Assembly: GCA_022564295.1 (NCBI GenBank)
Contig: JADFLR010000007.1
Location: 1-64,000 of the forward strand
DNA from: Bacteroidota bacterium
Lineage (GTDB): Bacteria > Bacteroidota > Ignavibacteria > Ignavibacteriales > Ignavibacteriaceae
Direction of reading: 5' to 3'
DNA: 64,000 nucleotides
Position numbers and translations under genes: made by a program. Below, piece after piece: positions 1-8,646 of the stretch. Below the pieces are notes generated by a model, which saw only the letters and a program-made list of their open reading frames with translations, ran no database searches and had not been told where the DNA came from. The number at the start of each line of letters is the position of its first letter. Position 1 is the stretch's first letter.

Positions 1-178
1 TGGAAGGATATAAAGAAATAAGTTTTTCTTTTATCAAATTATGTGCTGCTAAATCTGCCCGTGTGAGGGGAGAATTATCCGATTTTATTTCAACATTAAA
101 ATCATCTGAATTATATATTTCAATAATCATAGTGCCTGCGTCAATAGCAATTTCAATAATTTTCTGAATTTCTATCAT
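1..178 (-). CDS. cysQ: CysQ-like 3'(2'),5'-bisphosphate nucleotidase, N-terminal part (cut by window edge)
   Basis: This is the first 59 or so codons of a PAP phosphatase, reading leftward from an ATG at 176-178 and running off the window. It is nearly base-for-base identical to the first 178 bases of the complete cysQ at 28336-29109, with only a few substitutions. Identity stops a few bases upstream of the start codon. CysQ-family enzymes remove 3'-phosphoadenosine 5'-phosphate, the by-product of sulfotransferases. The catalytic part lies outside the window, so I cannot say whether this copy is intact. Its position beside the wbp genes, like that of the other copy beside a wbpA relic, suggests duplication of a glycan/sulfation locus edge. 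Confidence 0.85.
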   Translation of the reverse strand, partial: MIEIQKIIEIAIDAGTMIIEIYNSDDFNVEIKSDNSPLTRADLAAHNLIKEKLISLYPS

Positions 179-308
179 ATTAAGAATTTATAATTTTTAG
201 ATACGATTATCTCATTGTTCATCATGAATATCATATCGGTGTATTGCTAAAATAAAATTGTGAAAAATTCGTTAATATATTCTAAAGATTTAAGCCGGTT
301 GACTTAAT

Positions 309-896
309 CTATAAATTAATTTCAGAAACAATTTCATTCTCAATTTTATATCTCTTTTTAGATTTCTCACAGTATGCGTAACCGTCTTTATCGAAAGCCA
401 ATTTTTTACCTGCTTCACTCACCCAGCCAACCACTCTTGCAGGGGTTCCGATTACAAGAGCAAAGTCTGGAACATCTTTTGTAACAGTTGCGCCTGCCCC
501 AACAATTGCGCTCTTACCTACATTGTTTCCGCATACTATTGTGCAGTTTGCTCCTAAAGAAGCCCCCTCTTTAACTAAAGTTTTTATATAGAATTTACTA
601 CCAACCTGGGGGTATTTGCATCTTGGGTCGAGAATATTAGTGAACACCATGGACGGACCACAAAAAACATAATCTTCAAGTGTTACACCTTCATAAATGG
701 AAACGTTGTTTTGTATTTTGCAATAATCTCCTATTGAAACGTTGTTACCTACATTAACATTTTGACCAAACACACAATTCTTTCCGATCTTTGCACCACT
801 CTGAATATGACAAAAGTGCCATATCTTTGTACCCTCACCGATTTCGACCGGCTTATCAACATATGCTGAATCATGTTTGAAGTAATTCATTTTCAT
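309..896 (-). CDS. wbpD: WbpD-like N-acetyltransferase (left-handed beta-helix)
   Basis: This 195-residue acyltransferase is built almost wholly from hexapeptide repeats (for example IGKNCVFGQNVNVGNNVSIG), which form a left-handed beta-helix. Its length and layout match WbpD/WlbB, which acetylates the 3-amino group of UDP-2-acetamido-3-amino-glucuronate using acetyl-CoA. The glycine- and cysteine-rich middle (GANCTIVCGNNVG) and the IGTPARVVGWVS end are typical. It lies 3 bases downstream of the WbpB-like dehydrogenase, so the two are clearly co-transcribed. With the WbpA-like enzyme at 3339-4667 it gives three of the four enzymes leading to UDP-diacetamido-glucuronate. The WbpE aminotransferase is not in the window. 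Substrate is inferred from context. Confidence 0.85.
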   Translation of the reverse strand: MKMNYFKHDSAYVDKPVEIGEGTKIWHFCHIQSGAKIGKNCVFGQNVNVGNNVSIGDYCKIQNNVSIYEGVTLEDYVFCGPSMVFTNILDPRCKYPQVGSKFYIKTLVKEGASLGANCTIVCGNNVGKSAIVGAGATVTKDVPDFALVIGTPARVVGWVSEAGKKLAFDKDGYAYCEKSKKRYKIENEIVSEINL

Positions 897-899
897 TTC

Positions 900-1859
900 C
901 TATTTCTGGTAATATTTTTCTACCATCGGGTGAATGATTGCATCACTCTTTTCAATTATTTTAGCACCTCTCAGTTCGTGAACAAGATGAATGGAGGGTC
1001 TTGCATCTTCAATTCCGAAGCCGTTACCGGATAATGTTTCCTCATAAACTCTTGTATGTAAATCAGTGAATCCTGAGCTAAATTGGATTTCATTTCCATC
1101 GTATTCAATGGATCGAAACGTAGGGACTTTCTTCTCAATTAATTCAGCGGGTAAGTCGTCCCTGTCTGCTGATAGAAACCAGGTTACATCAGCATTATCA
1201 AGTTCAATGAAACCGGCCATCTTTTTTGGTTCGGATAAATGAAGTTCGCTGGTTTGAACAGAACCAAAAAGCCAAATAAGTAAATCAAAAAAGTGGATAC
1301 CAATATTAGTGCCTACACCGCCTGATTTCTCCTTGATCCCTTTCCACGAGAAATCGTACCAAAGACCACGTGATGTAATATAAGTTAAACTCACCTGGTA
1401 TTTTTTCGACTTCTTTTCAGAAGCAATTTTATTTTTCAATTCTATTAAACTTGGATGAACTCTTAGTTGCAAAATTGTGTAAACTTTGGAACCGGTTTCG
1501 GATTCTAATTCTTGCAAAGCATCTAAATTCCAAGGATTGAGAACCAGAGGTTTTTCACAAATTGCGTCAGCACCAATTCTTAAAGCAAGTCGTATATGGG
1601 CATCGTGAAGGTTATTCGGTGAACAAATTGTTAAAAAATGTACTTTGAATTGCTCACCTTTCCGCTTTATTTTTTCAAGGTGTCTGTCAAATCTCTCAAA
1701 TTCAGTGAAAAAGCTGGTATGAGGAAAAAACTGATCCAATATTCCAACAGAATCGTGCGGATCGACTGCCGCTATTAAATCGTTCCCGGTTTCTTTTATT
1801 GCTTTAAGATGTTTGGACGCAACGTATCCGGCAACACCTGTTATTGCGAAATTTTTCAT
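900..1859 (-). CDS. wbpB: WbpB-like Gfo/Idh/MocA-family UDP-sugar 3-dehydrogenase
   Basis: This 319-residue protein has an N-terminal Rossmann domain whose dinucleotide loop reads GVAGYVA (residues 8-14). The family's EKP motif, with the catalytic-region lysine, is near residue 103, followed by the C-terminal alpha/beta domain. In the WbpB/WlbA branch the enzyme oxidises C3 of UDP-N-acetylglucosaminuronic acid with NAD, which prepares it for transamination. The gene directly precedes the WbpD-like acetyltransferase. The WbpA-like dehydrogenase that would supply its substrate lies 1.5 kb further upstream on the same strand, separated by an oppositely oriented glycosyltransferase. Family assignment is firm; the exact substrate is inferred from neighbours. 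Confidence 0.85.
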   Translation of the reverse strand: MKNFAITGVAGYVASKHLKAIKETGNDLIAAVDPHDSVGILDQFFPHTSFFTEFERFDRHLEKIKRKGEQFKVHFLTICSPNNLHDAHIRLALRIGADAICEKPLVLNPWNLDALQELESETGSKVYTILQLRVHPSLIELKNKIASEKKSKKYQVSLTYITSRGLWYDFSWKGIKEKSGGVGTNIGIHFFDLLIWLFGSVQTSELHLSEPKKMAGFIELDNADVTWFLSADRDDLPAELIEKKVPTFRSIEYDGNEIQFSSGFTDLHTRVYEETLSGNGFGIEDARPSIHLVHELRGAKIIEKSDAIIHPMVEKYYQK

Positions 1860-2207
1860 TTAAATATATTGAGAAAATTGTAATAACTATTTCTAAATCA
1901 AATCTTTAACAGCTAAAACTTATACAAAATTTTAATAAATAATTAACCTGGGGAAGCATTACCCAAGGCAGAATTTAATATATAAAACAATAATATTTTA
2001 TAAGTCCATGCGATTAGTTTTAATAATTTTCAAATATTTACTTAATTTATTATGTAAATATTTAGTTTAATAATTTACGTAGAAAAAGTAATATGATTAT
2101 TTATATTGATTTTAATAATCTATATTATCAAATCTAACCAAATTGACAATAAATGTTTTAGTTAATGAAGTATAATTATAGTAAAACTATCTTAAAATAA
2201 ATATAAT
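1860..2207. other. AT-rich intergenic region between divergent genes
   Basis: About 350 bases separate the divergent wbpB and glycosyltransferase starts. The DNA is very AT-rich with many short A/T tracts. It must hold promoters for both directions, but I cannot single out convincing elements. No coding potential or RNA gene was seen. Confidence 0.5.
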
Positions 2208-3314
2208 ATGCTTAAATATAATTGTAGATATTTCACAGGGGACCGACCATGCAAATTCCATAAGAAATATGAAATAAAATGTGATTCTTGTAATTACTAC
2301 TCTCCAATAGGATTAAAAATATTAATAATCAAACTTGATGCCATAGGTGATGTACTTAGGACTACTTCAATACTTCCGCCGTTAAAACAGAAATATCCTG
2401 ATTCATATATCATGTGGTGTACAAAGCAAAATGCCAGAGCACTGTTTAGCGGAAATTATTATGTTGATGAAATCATTACTATTGAAGAAGATGCACAATT
2501 CAGATTAATAGTTGAGGAATTTGATATTGTAATTAATCTTGATTCTTCTAAAATGAGTTCAGCAATTGCTACTTCAGCTAAAGGCAAAGAAAAAATGGGA
2601 TTTGTGCTTAACGAAAAGGGCTCTGTAATACCTAAGTCCGCAGAAGCTGATTATTGGCTGCAGATGAGTGCATTTGACGATGTGAAAAAGAAGAATCAGA
2701 AAACTTACCAGCAAATTATTTATGATGTTGCGGCATTAGAAAGTAAAATTGCTCATCCCATCTTAAATGTAACTGATGATTTATTGAAGATGAAGAAAAG
2801 ACAACTTGTAAAAAACGGATTTAATCCTAAGTTTAAAACGATTGGGTTGAATGTTGGTGTTGGTAATAAATGGCCTAATAAAGGATGGCCCATAGAAAAT
2901 TGGATTGGATTAATTAAATTAATTAACGATAAAAAATTTAACATCTTGCTTTTAGGCGGGCGTGATGAACAAAAGACTATGCACAAGTTATCTAACCAAT
3001 TTATTTTTCTTATCAATACCGGCTCTGATAACAATATTAAAGAATTTGCCGCAATTGTAAATCTTTGTGATGTGGTGATTACTGCTGATACATTTGCGCT
3101 ACACATTGCTGCCGCTGCAGGTAAAAAAATAATAGCGATGTTTGGTCCAACTTCAATGACAGAAGTTGAACTATATGAGAACGGGTTTAAACTTCATTCC
3201 ACGGAAGAGTGTAATTGTTATTATAATAAGACATGTACAGAAAATGTTTCGTGTATGCAAAAATTAAGTGCCGATGAAGTTTACTCGGCTCTCTGCTCTT
3301 CGATTAATTTATAA
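2208..3314 (+). CDS. Glycosyltransferase family 9 (heptosyltransferase-like) with N-terminal Cys motif
   Basis: This 368-residue GT-B enzyme of the ADP-heptose:LPS heptosyltransferase superfamily has IIKLDAIGDVLRTTSILPPL at about residues 40-59 as the N-terminal loop. NVGVGNKWPNKGWP and GGRDE lie mid-protein, and the C-terminal nucleotide-sugar site includes ITADTFALHIAAA followed by MFGPT. Before the first GT9 strand is a roughly 30-residue extension with cysteines at about 6, 15, 25 and 28 (CRYFTGDRPCKFHK, then CDSC). The C-terminus also has a Cys cluster (CNCYYNKTC). This points to a small metal- or redox-linked element. The gene is transcribed against its wbp neighbours, so it has its own promoter. 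The acceptor and donor sugar are unknown. Confidence 0.85.
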   Translation: MLKYNCRYFTGDRPCKFHKKYEIKCDSCNYYSPIGLKILIIKLDAIGDVLRTTSILPPLKQKYPDSYIMWCTKQNARALFSGNYYVDEIITIEEDAQFRLIVEEFDIVINLDSSKMSSAIATSAKGKEKMGFVLNEKGSVIPKSAEADYWLQMSAFDDVKKKNQKTYQQIIYDVAALESKIAHPILNVTDDLLKMKKRQLVKNGFNPKFKTIGLNVGVGNKWPNKGWPIENWIGLIKLINDKKFNILLLGGRDEQKTMHKLSNQFIFLINTGSDNNIKEFAAIVNLCDVVITADTFALHIAAAAGKKIIAMFGPTSMTEVELYENGFKLHSTEECNCYYNKTCTENVSCMQKLSADEVYSALCSSINL

Positions 3315-3338
3315 GTGAATTATCATTAATATAAAATT

Positions 3339-4667
3339 TCATGCTTTATATATCTTATTGCTCGAGATCTTGTTTTTTTCAAAAGCATTTCGAGTATCAA
3401 TAATAAGCTTGGCATTTTCAGCAATCATTTTATAATCAAAATTTGAATGGTCGGTGCTAAGAACTATTAAATCATATTTACTTACCGTCTCTGCAGTTAA
3501 CTCAACGGATTCCATTTCGTAATTGTATCTTCGTGTTTTAGGAAGCTTCGGAACATATGAATCACTGTAGTAAACTTCGGCGCAGCGTTCTCTAAAAATT
3601 TCAATCAGTTTAAGTGATGGGGACTCTCGCATATCATCAATGTCTTTTTTGTAGGATGCACCAAGTATCAATACTTTCGAACCGTTTAATGGCTTTTTAA
3701 ACTTGTTCAAAATTTCCATCGATCGTTCAACTACATAGTATGGTTGATAAGTATTTATCTCACCTGCCAGCTCTATAAATTTAGTATTAATTTCAAACTC
3801 TCGTGCTTTCCAGGTAAGATAAAACGGATCAATTGGAATGCAGTGTCCACCCAAGCCGGGACCAGGATAAAAAGGAGTGTAACCGAACGGTTTTGTTGAT
3901 GCAGCGCGAACGACCTCCCAGATATCAATATCCATTCTGTCGAAAACCATTTTCAGTTCGTTTACCAGAGCAATATTTACTGATCGGTAAATATTTTCAA
4001 GCAGCTTGGTTGCTTCTGCTACTCTTGGAGATGAAACTGTCACGGTTTCCACAATTACCTGGTCATACAGCGCTTTTGTTACTTTGAGGCATTCTTGCGT
4101 AACTCCGCCAATAACTTTTGGAATAGTAGATGTTGAATATTTTGGATTGTTAGGGTCTTCTCTTTCAGGACTGAAAGCAAGATAAAAATCTTTTCCCACT
4201 TTAAAACCATTATTACCAGCTGGTTCAGCTTTCTCAAAAAGCGGAAGTAAAATATCTTCTGTGGTTCCAGGATAGGTTGTTGATTCCAAAATAATCAATT
4301 GACCTTTCTTTAAATACTTAGCTATTGTTTTGGCAGTACCCTCAACATAGGACATATCCGGTTCCCTATGCTCGTTCAGTGGGGTTGGTACGCAAATAAT
4401 TATTGCATCCATCTCGCTAATTTTTGAAAAATCTAATGTGGCACGAAGTTTACCATCGGAAACTGTCTTTTTTATTTTCTCGCTGCTAATATGTTTTATA
4501 TAACTTTTACCTTCTTTCAGGAATTCAATTTTTCTTTCATCAAGATCAAATCCCAATACATCGAATCCCTTCCCTGCAAACTCTAATCCAAGCGGTAGTC
4601 CAACGTAACCGAGCCCAATTATGCCTATTTTAACTTTTTTATTATTAATTTTTTCTAGTAGTTCCAT
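3339..4667 (-). CDS. wbpA: UDP-N-acetyl-hexosamine 6-dehydrogenase (WbpA/WecC family)
   Basis: This 442-residue nucleotide-sugar dehydrogenase oxidises C6 twice to a uronic acid with two NAD. The Rossmann loop GIIGLGYVGLPLG spans residues 15-27. The catalytic Cys276 lies in GLGGHCIPIDP, with an upstream conserved Lys/Asn segment ([11 protein letters not shown]). The C-terminal domain has LGASYKKDIDDMRESPS. WbpA makes UDP-GlcNAcA and WecC makes UDP-ManNAcA; the nearby WbpB- and WbpD-like genes favour the WbpA role. A decayed second copy lacking the catalytic Cys lies at 29223-30068. The gene is convergent with the glycosyltransferase. Confidence 0.9.
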   Translation of the reverse strand: MELLEKINNKKVKIGIIGLGYVGLPLGLEFAGKGFDVLGFDLDERKIEFLKEGKSYIKHISSEKIKKTVSDGKLRATLDFSKISEMDAIIICVPTPLNEHREPDMSYVEGTAKTIAKYLKKGQLIILESTTYPGTTEDILLPLFEKAEPAGNNGFKVGKDFYLAFSPEREDPNNPKYSTSTIPKVIGGVTQECLKVTKALYDQVIVETVTVSSPRVAEATKLLENIYRSVNIALVNELKMVFDRMDIDIWEVVRAASTKPFGYTPFYPGPGLGGHCIPIDPFYLTWKAREFEINTKFIELAGEINTYQPYYVVERSMEILNKFKKPLNGSKVLILGASYKKDIDDMRESPSLKLIEIFRERCAEVYYSDSYVPKLPKTRRYNYEMESVELTAETVSKYDLIVLSTDHSNFDYKMIAENAKLIIDTRNAFEKNKISSNKIYKA

Positions 4668-5121
4668 AATTCCTTAATTAATTAATTGATAAATTTAATT
4701 GAGTTTATTCCTCCGATGAGCCAAGAGGACAATCAGTTTTAATGCCTCCTTTAAAACGTATATTTTCATCAAAATAATAACAGACTATTTTATCGTTATC
4801 TTAAAATGAAACGTACAATATTATTTTGTACTAAAGTGTTACAAGAATTGTTCTTTCATTAAATTATGTAATCAATATAGTATCCTAAATCAGGTTAAGA
4901 ATCCTAATAACCCCCCCAAAAACAAAATAACTACTATAAACCATGTTGATATTAATTATTTAATCTTGTTATGATATTGATGAGATATGGTGCAATATTT
5001 GCGTTGATTTATTAGTGAATATTTTGAATATTATTGTTAAGAAACTAAGCCATACTAAGCAGTTCTAAAAATTAATAATTCTCATAAAAATGATCAATTA
5101 AAATAAAATTTAAGTTTTTGG
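4668..5121. other. AT-rich intergenic region between divergent genes
   Basis: About 450 bases lie between the divergent wbpA and the exported T9SS protein. A run of eight C followed by A-rich sequence sits near 4911. I see no open frame of quality, no RNA gene and no clear operator. It probably holds promoters in both directions. Confidence 0.45.
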
Positions 5122-6912
5122 ATGAAAACAATCATAAGTATTATTTTTAAGAAATACAAAATCCTGTTGATGTTTCTGGTTATTGCCTGTTATCTTCCTT
5201 CAGAAAATAGTTTTGCTCAGGGATTTGGAAGTACGTCAGCAATTACTGACATTACGGCTGCAAAAAATTCCGCTTGGAAACCTCAGTCAAAAGTTTGGAA
5301 GCACGGTGGTATCTGGTGGGCTGTTATTCCCACTTCTTCAGGTACGGCAGGAACTTATATATACAAATTAGTAGATACTAATTGGGAACAAGGATTATTA
5401 CTTTCAACCCTTACTAATTTTCAAGCAGATGCGAAAAACGTTGGAGATATTACTTATATCTTGCTATTTAAAGCTGGAACCTCTGAATTTGTAACCGTAA
5501 CATATAATTCTGGTACAGAAACATATATGAAAACAGGCCCAACAAACATTAATTTGAGTGCGGTTGAGACTGCTACTATAGATATTGATAGTAATGGGAG
5601 AATGTGGTTAGCATACGAAAAATCTAATGACATAAATGTTCAGTGGAGTGATTCTCCGTACGATAGTTGGAGTGGTCCAATTGTATTAGAGAGCGGTGTA
5701 GATGGGGACGATATCTGTGTTGTAACAGCTTTTAATGATGCTGATGCCGGGGAAAAAATTGGTGTGATGTGGTCAGACCAAGATACCATAGGAACTTTCC
5801 CAACAAGATTTGGGTTTAGGTACCACAATGATAATGATGACGTGAATACTTGGTCCACTCTGGAAGTAGCCTCTGGTTCAGCAACAGGTAGTGTAGCAGA
5901 CGATCATATAAACTTTGCAGTTGCAGGCGATGGAACTATATATGCAGCAGTAAAAACTTCATACGATACTAACGGTGAGGTACAAGTTGCCTTATTGATA
6001 AGAAGACCAAATGGTACTTGGGACGATCTTTATAGTGTCCGGGATCGAGAGGGGTCTAGTAGAGAACCAACCAGACCAATTGCATTATTGGACGAAACAA
6101 CTGATATAATTACTGTTGTTTACACACAAGATGTAGGCGGAAATGACATAATGTACAAATCTACATCTACTGGTTCTATTGACTTTTTCCAGGGTGATGA
6201 CGGATTTGAATTAATAACTAATGATGGTGGTACTGATTGGGATAATGTTACGAGCACAAAGCAAAATTTTAATCCTGATGTTGTAATTTTAGCTTCAAAT
6301 ACTGTATCTGGAACATGGACAGGAGTAATAGGGTCGAACATCACACCAACACCAGTTGAGCTTGTCTATTTTGCTGGTAACTTAAACGGTAACAATGTTG
6401 AGTTACGCTGGAGAACGGAGACCGAAATAAACAACTATGGCTTTGATATCGAGCGCACTAAAGACAATTCAGACTGGTTAACAATTGGTTTTATAGAAGG
6501 ACACGGCAATTCAAATTCACCAAAACAGTATAACTTTAGTGATGATGATATTAATCAATCCGGCACTTATTATTACAGGTTAAAGCAAATAGATAATGAT
6601 GGCACTTATGAATACTCTGATGTTATAAGTGTTGAAGTTGGCGTACCAAACAATTTCTATCTAAGCCAAAATTATCCCAACCCGTTTAATCCGGAAACAA
6701 GGATTGACTTTACACTTCCGGAAAAACAGTTGGTATCATTAAGGATTTATAACACTTTAGGTGAAATAGTAGAGGAGTTAGTTAATGAAGAAAGAGAAGC
6801 CGGGAGTTATTCAGTAATATTTAATGCATCCAGATTACCTAGCGGAGTTTACATTTATAGACTTCAAACATCATCGTTTGCTGCTAATAAGAAGATGACA
6901 TTGTTGAAATAA
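5122..6912 (+). CDS. Exported beta-propeller-like protein with T9SS type A sorting domain
   Basis: This 596-residue protein begins with a basic N-terminus and hydrophobic core that form a signal peptide ending about residue 33 (SFAQ). Residues 34-410 are a beta-rich region with repeated short motifs (DIDSNGRMWLAYE, AGDGTIYAAVK) like BNR/sialidase-type propeller blades, but I cannot name an activity. Residues 415-510 form an Ig-like linker (RWRTETEINNYGFDIER). The last 80 residues are the T9SS type A sorting domain with NYPNPFNP and SGVYIYRLQ. It should cross the outer membrane by the type IX system and be surface-anchored or released. The tail closely matches those of the proteins at 31057, 33742 and 35522. 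Confidence 0.75.
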   Translation: MKTIISIIFKKYKILLMFLVIACYLPSENSFAQGFGSTSAITDITAAKNSAWKPQSKVWKHGGIWWAVIPTSSGTAGTYIYKLVDTNWEQGLLLSTLTNFQADAKNVGDITYILLFKAGTSEFVTVTYNSGTETYMKTGPTNINLSAVETATIDIDSNGRMWLAYEKSNDINVQWSDSPYDSWSGPIVLESGVDGDDICVVTAFNDADAGEKIGVMWSDQDTIGTFPTRFGFRYHNDNDDVNTWSTLEVASGSATGSVADDHINFAVAGDGTIYAAVKTSYDTNGEVQVALLIRRPNGTWDDLYSVRDREGSSREPTRPIALLDETTDIITVVYTQDVGGNDIMYKSTSTGSIDFFQGDDGFELITNDGGTDWDNVTSTKQNFNPDVVILASNTVSGTWTGVIGSNITPTPVELVYFAGNLNGNNVELRWRTETEINNYGFDIERTKDNSDWLTIGFIEGHGNSNSPKQYNFSDDDINQSGTYYYRLKQIDNDGTYEYSDVISVEVGVPNNFYLSQNYPNPFNPETRIDFTLPEKQLVSLRIYNTLGEIVEELVNEEREAGSYSVIFNASRLPSGVYIYRLQTSSFAANKKMTLLK

Positions 6913-6944
6913 AAAATAACCGTACTGCTCTTACTAATATTCCA

Positions 6945-8283
6945 GTTGCCTCAAAATAAAAGGTATCCATGAATTAAGTAGGGAATAGATATATGTTGAT
7001 AACTAAGTTCATAAGATAATTTAATTTAAAATATAATAATAATAATAGTTTCTTTCTTTTTTTGGTTCTTTTTTCTTTCTTTGTTGATATGTTGACAAGT
7101 CAATTTATACCAGCGAAAGTATCTTTTTAATTTTAGAATTTAATGCCTTTTGCAATTCAAATGGGTTAAGACAATTGCGTGTTTTCATTAGTTCTTTCTT
7201 TGTTTTCTTTGAGATATCATCTGAAGTTAACAACCGTTCAAAGGGTGTCTTCGGAGAGTCTAATTTTTTGATAATCTTAGAGGCAATCCTTTCTTTGGAA
7301 ATTATTTTAGCAGATGGAAAAAAGAAGTTAAAGAAATGACTCCACTCATTATTGTATAAATCGTTGAGCAAAGGAACTGTTTCATTTTGTTCAAACCTAT
7401 GGTAACCAAGGTATTGTCTTATATGAGTCCAGTTTTTTCCTTCAATGTGTGCGTTATCATTCTTTTTATAAGCTCTTGAGCGAGTATACAGAATAGGTCT
7501 TTTACGTTTAGTAAAATATGCTAACAAATGCCAATTAAGAAACTCTCCACCATTATCTGAATCAAATCCTTTGATCTTAAACGGCAGTGCAGTCTCAATA
7601 GAACTTAGAACTTCAACGGTCGCTTTCTGCCCTTTACACCAAATAGCGCGTGATTCTATCCATCCGGTAGCAATATCAACAGTATTGACAGTATAAACAA
7701 ATTGACCTGAGACAGACCCTCCACAGTGGGCTACGGTATCTGCTTCTATGAATCCGGGTTTTCTTTCATCCCACTGGTTTGTTTTTATTGGTACTTGTTT
7801 TCGTATCAGTGATCCCGGCTTTGTTGTTGTAAATCCTGATTTCTTGTATCTCTTTCTTATCCTCCAAAGCAGTCTATCTATAGTTGCAGCAGAGATCCCC
7901 AATAACAGCTCTTTATTTAGTTCGCTTAGTTCTCCTGAGTAATATTCAATCCACAAGGGAATGATAGCTTTAAGTCTTTTCGAGCAAATTAAATTAGTTG
8001 ATATCCAGAGTTTCTTCAAAAAGTTAAATATCTGCGGATCGTCATATTTTCTTCTTCTACCTGGTTTGTTCCATATTGTCTTTAGCTTTTCTTTTGAATT
8101 GATCAGTCTAATAGCATATTTTCGGTTATATCCACAATTGCTACAAAATTCATCAAGTATCATTTTCTTTTCTTCTTTAGTTGCATTAGGATATCTTTTT
8201 CTTATTTCTGCCAAATATTCTTTCTTTGCTTTTTTGCTCATAAATATGCCTCGTTTTTTGGGTTACATATATTATGAGGCAAC
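6945..8283 (-). mobile_element. Insertion sequence with DDE transposase (ends tentative)
   Basis: An element of about 1.3 kb surrounds the transposase gene at 7105-8241. Candidate terminal inverted repeats are GTTGCCTCA at 6945-6953 and its complement TGAGGCAAC at 8275-8283, with AATA-like similarity just inside both. I see no obvious target-site duplication, so the exact ends are uncertain. The left end would lie only 33 bases after the stop codon of the T9SS protein. Just beyond the right end, the ten-base stretch TTGGGTTACA occurs twice (about 8258 and 8304), so the true end might lie a little further out. Confidence 0.5.
7105..8241 (-). CDS. DDE (rve-type) transposase
   Basis: This 378-residue transposase starts with a lysine-rich helical DNA-binding region (residues 1-140, including a KPGRRRKYD hinge typical of helix-turn-helix transposases). 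It then has a retroviral-integrase-like core: the first Asp lies in GFIEADTVAHCGG, the second in GFDSDNGGEFLN, and a downstream Glu in NDNAHIEGKNW. The layout resembles IS481- or ISNCY-type elements, but I cannot fix the family by eye. The frame is uninterrupted and all three acidic residues are present, so it may be active. It is the only IS in the window with an intact transposase. Confidence 0.8.
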   Translation of the reverse strand: MSKKAKKEYLAEIRKRYPNATKEEKKMILDEFCSNCGYNRKYAIRLINSKEKLKTIWNKPGRRRKYDDPQIFNFLKKLWISTNLICSKRLKAIIPLWIEYYSGELSELNKELLLGISAATIDRLLWRIRKRYKKSGFTTTKPGSLIRKQVPIKTNQWDERKPGFIEADTVAHCGGSVSGQFVYTVNTVDIATGWIESRAIWCKGQKATVEVLSSIETALPFKIKGFDSDNGGEFLNWHLLAYFTKRKRPILYTRSRAYKKNDNAHIEGKNWTHIRQYLGYHRFEQNETVPLLNDLYNNEWSHFFNFFFPSAKIISKERIASKIIKKLDSPKTPFERLLTSDDISKKTKKELMKTRNCLNPFELQKALNSKIKKILSLV

Positions 8284-8646
8284 GACTATTTTGCAACCTA
8301 CCTTGGGTTACATTAATTGTGATTCAAACCTAACCTCCCTTTTGAGAGTGGGAGTATTGATTTTTAGAAAAAAGTTTTTTATATTATTATTAACAAAATT
8401 AACATATGCCTCGTTTGAGGCAGAAAAAGAAGGAAAAGCAATTAAATAAAAGAACAACCCAATTACATTAACAATGATTCTAACTTTTTCCTTACTGGAG
8501 CGGCATCAAAAAACTGATAGCAACAGTGAAATGTTATTAACGGATGTTGCTTATACGGATTCTCGGTTTGGCAAGTTCCAAAGGGAGACGAGATAACTTT
8601 TTTTTACACTTACAGAACCAAACGATAAATTCTGTTTTTCCTATAG
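8284..8646. other. Non-coding stretch between IS and ATP-grasp gene
   Basis: About 360 bases hold a second TGCCTC...GAGGCA inverted motif near 8406-8422, possibly part of an IS end. Short frames here overlap the next gene out of frame and lack family features. The base composition becomes less AT-rich toward 8600, marking entry to the accessory metabolic island. Confidence 0.4.

Noticed and set aside
4905-4925. Poly-C tract as a phase-variation switch
   Set aside because: It lies 200 bases upstream of the nearest gene with no visible promoter spacing or coding context to support switching.
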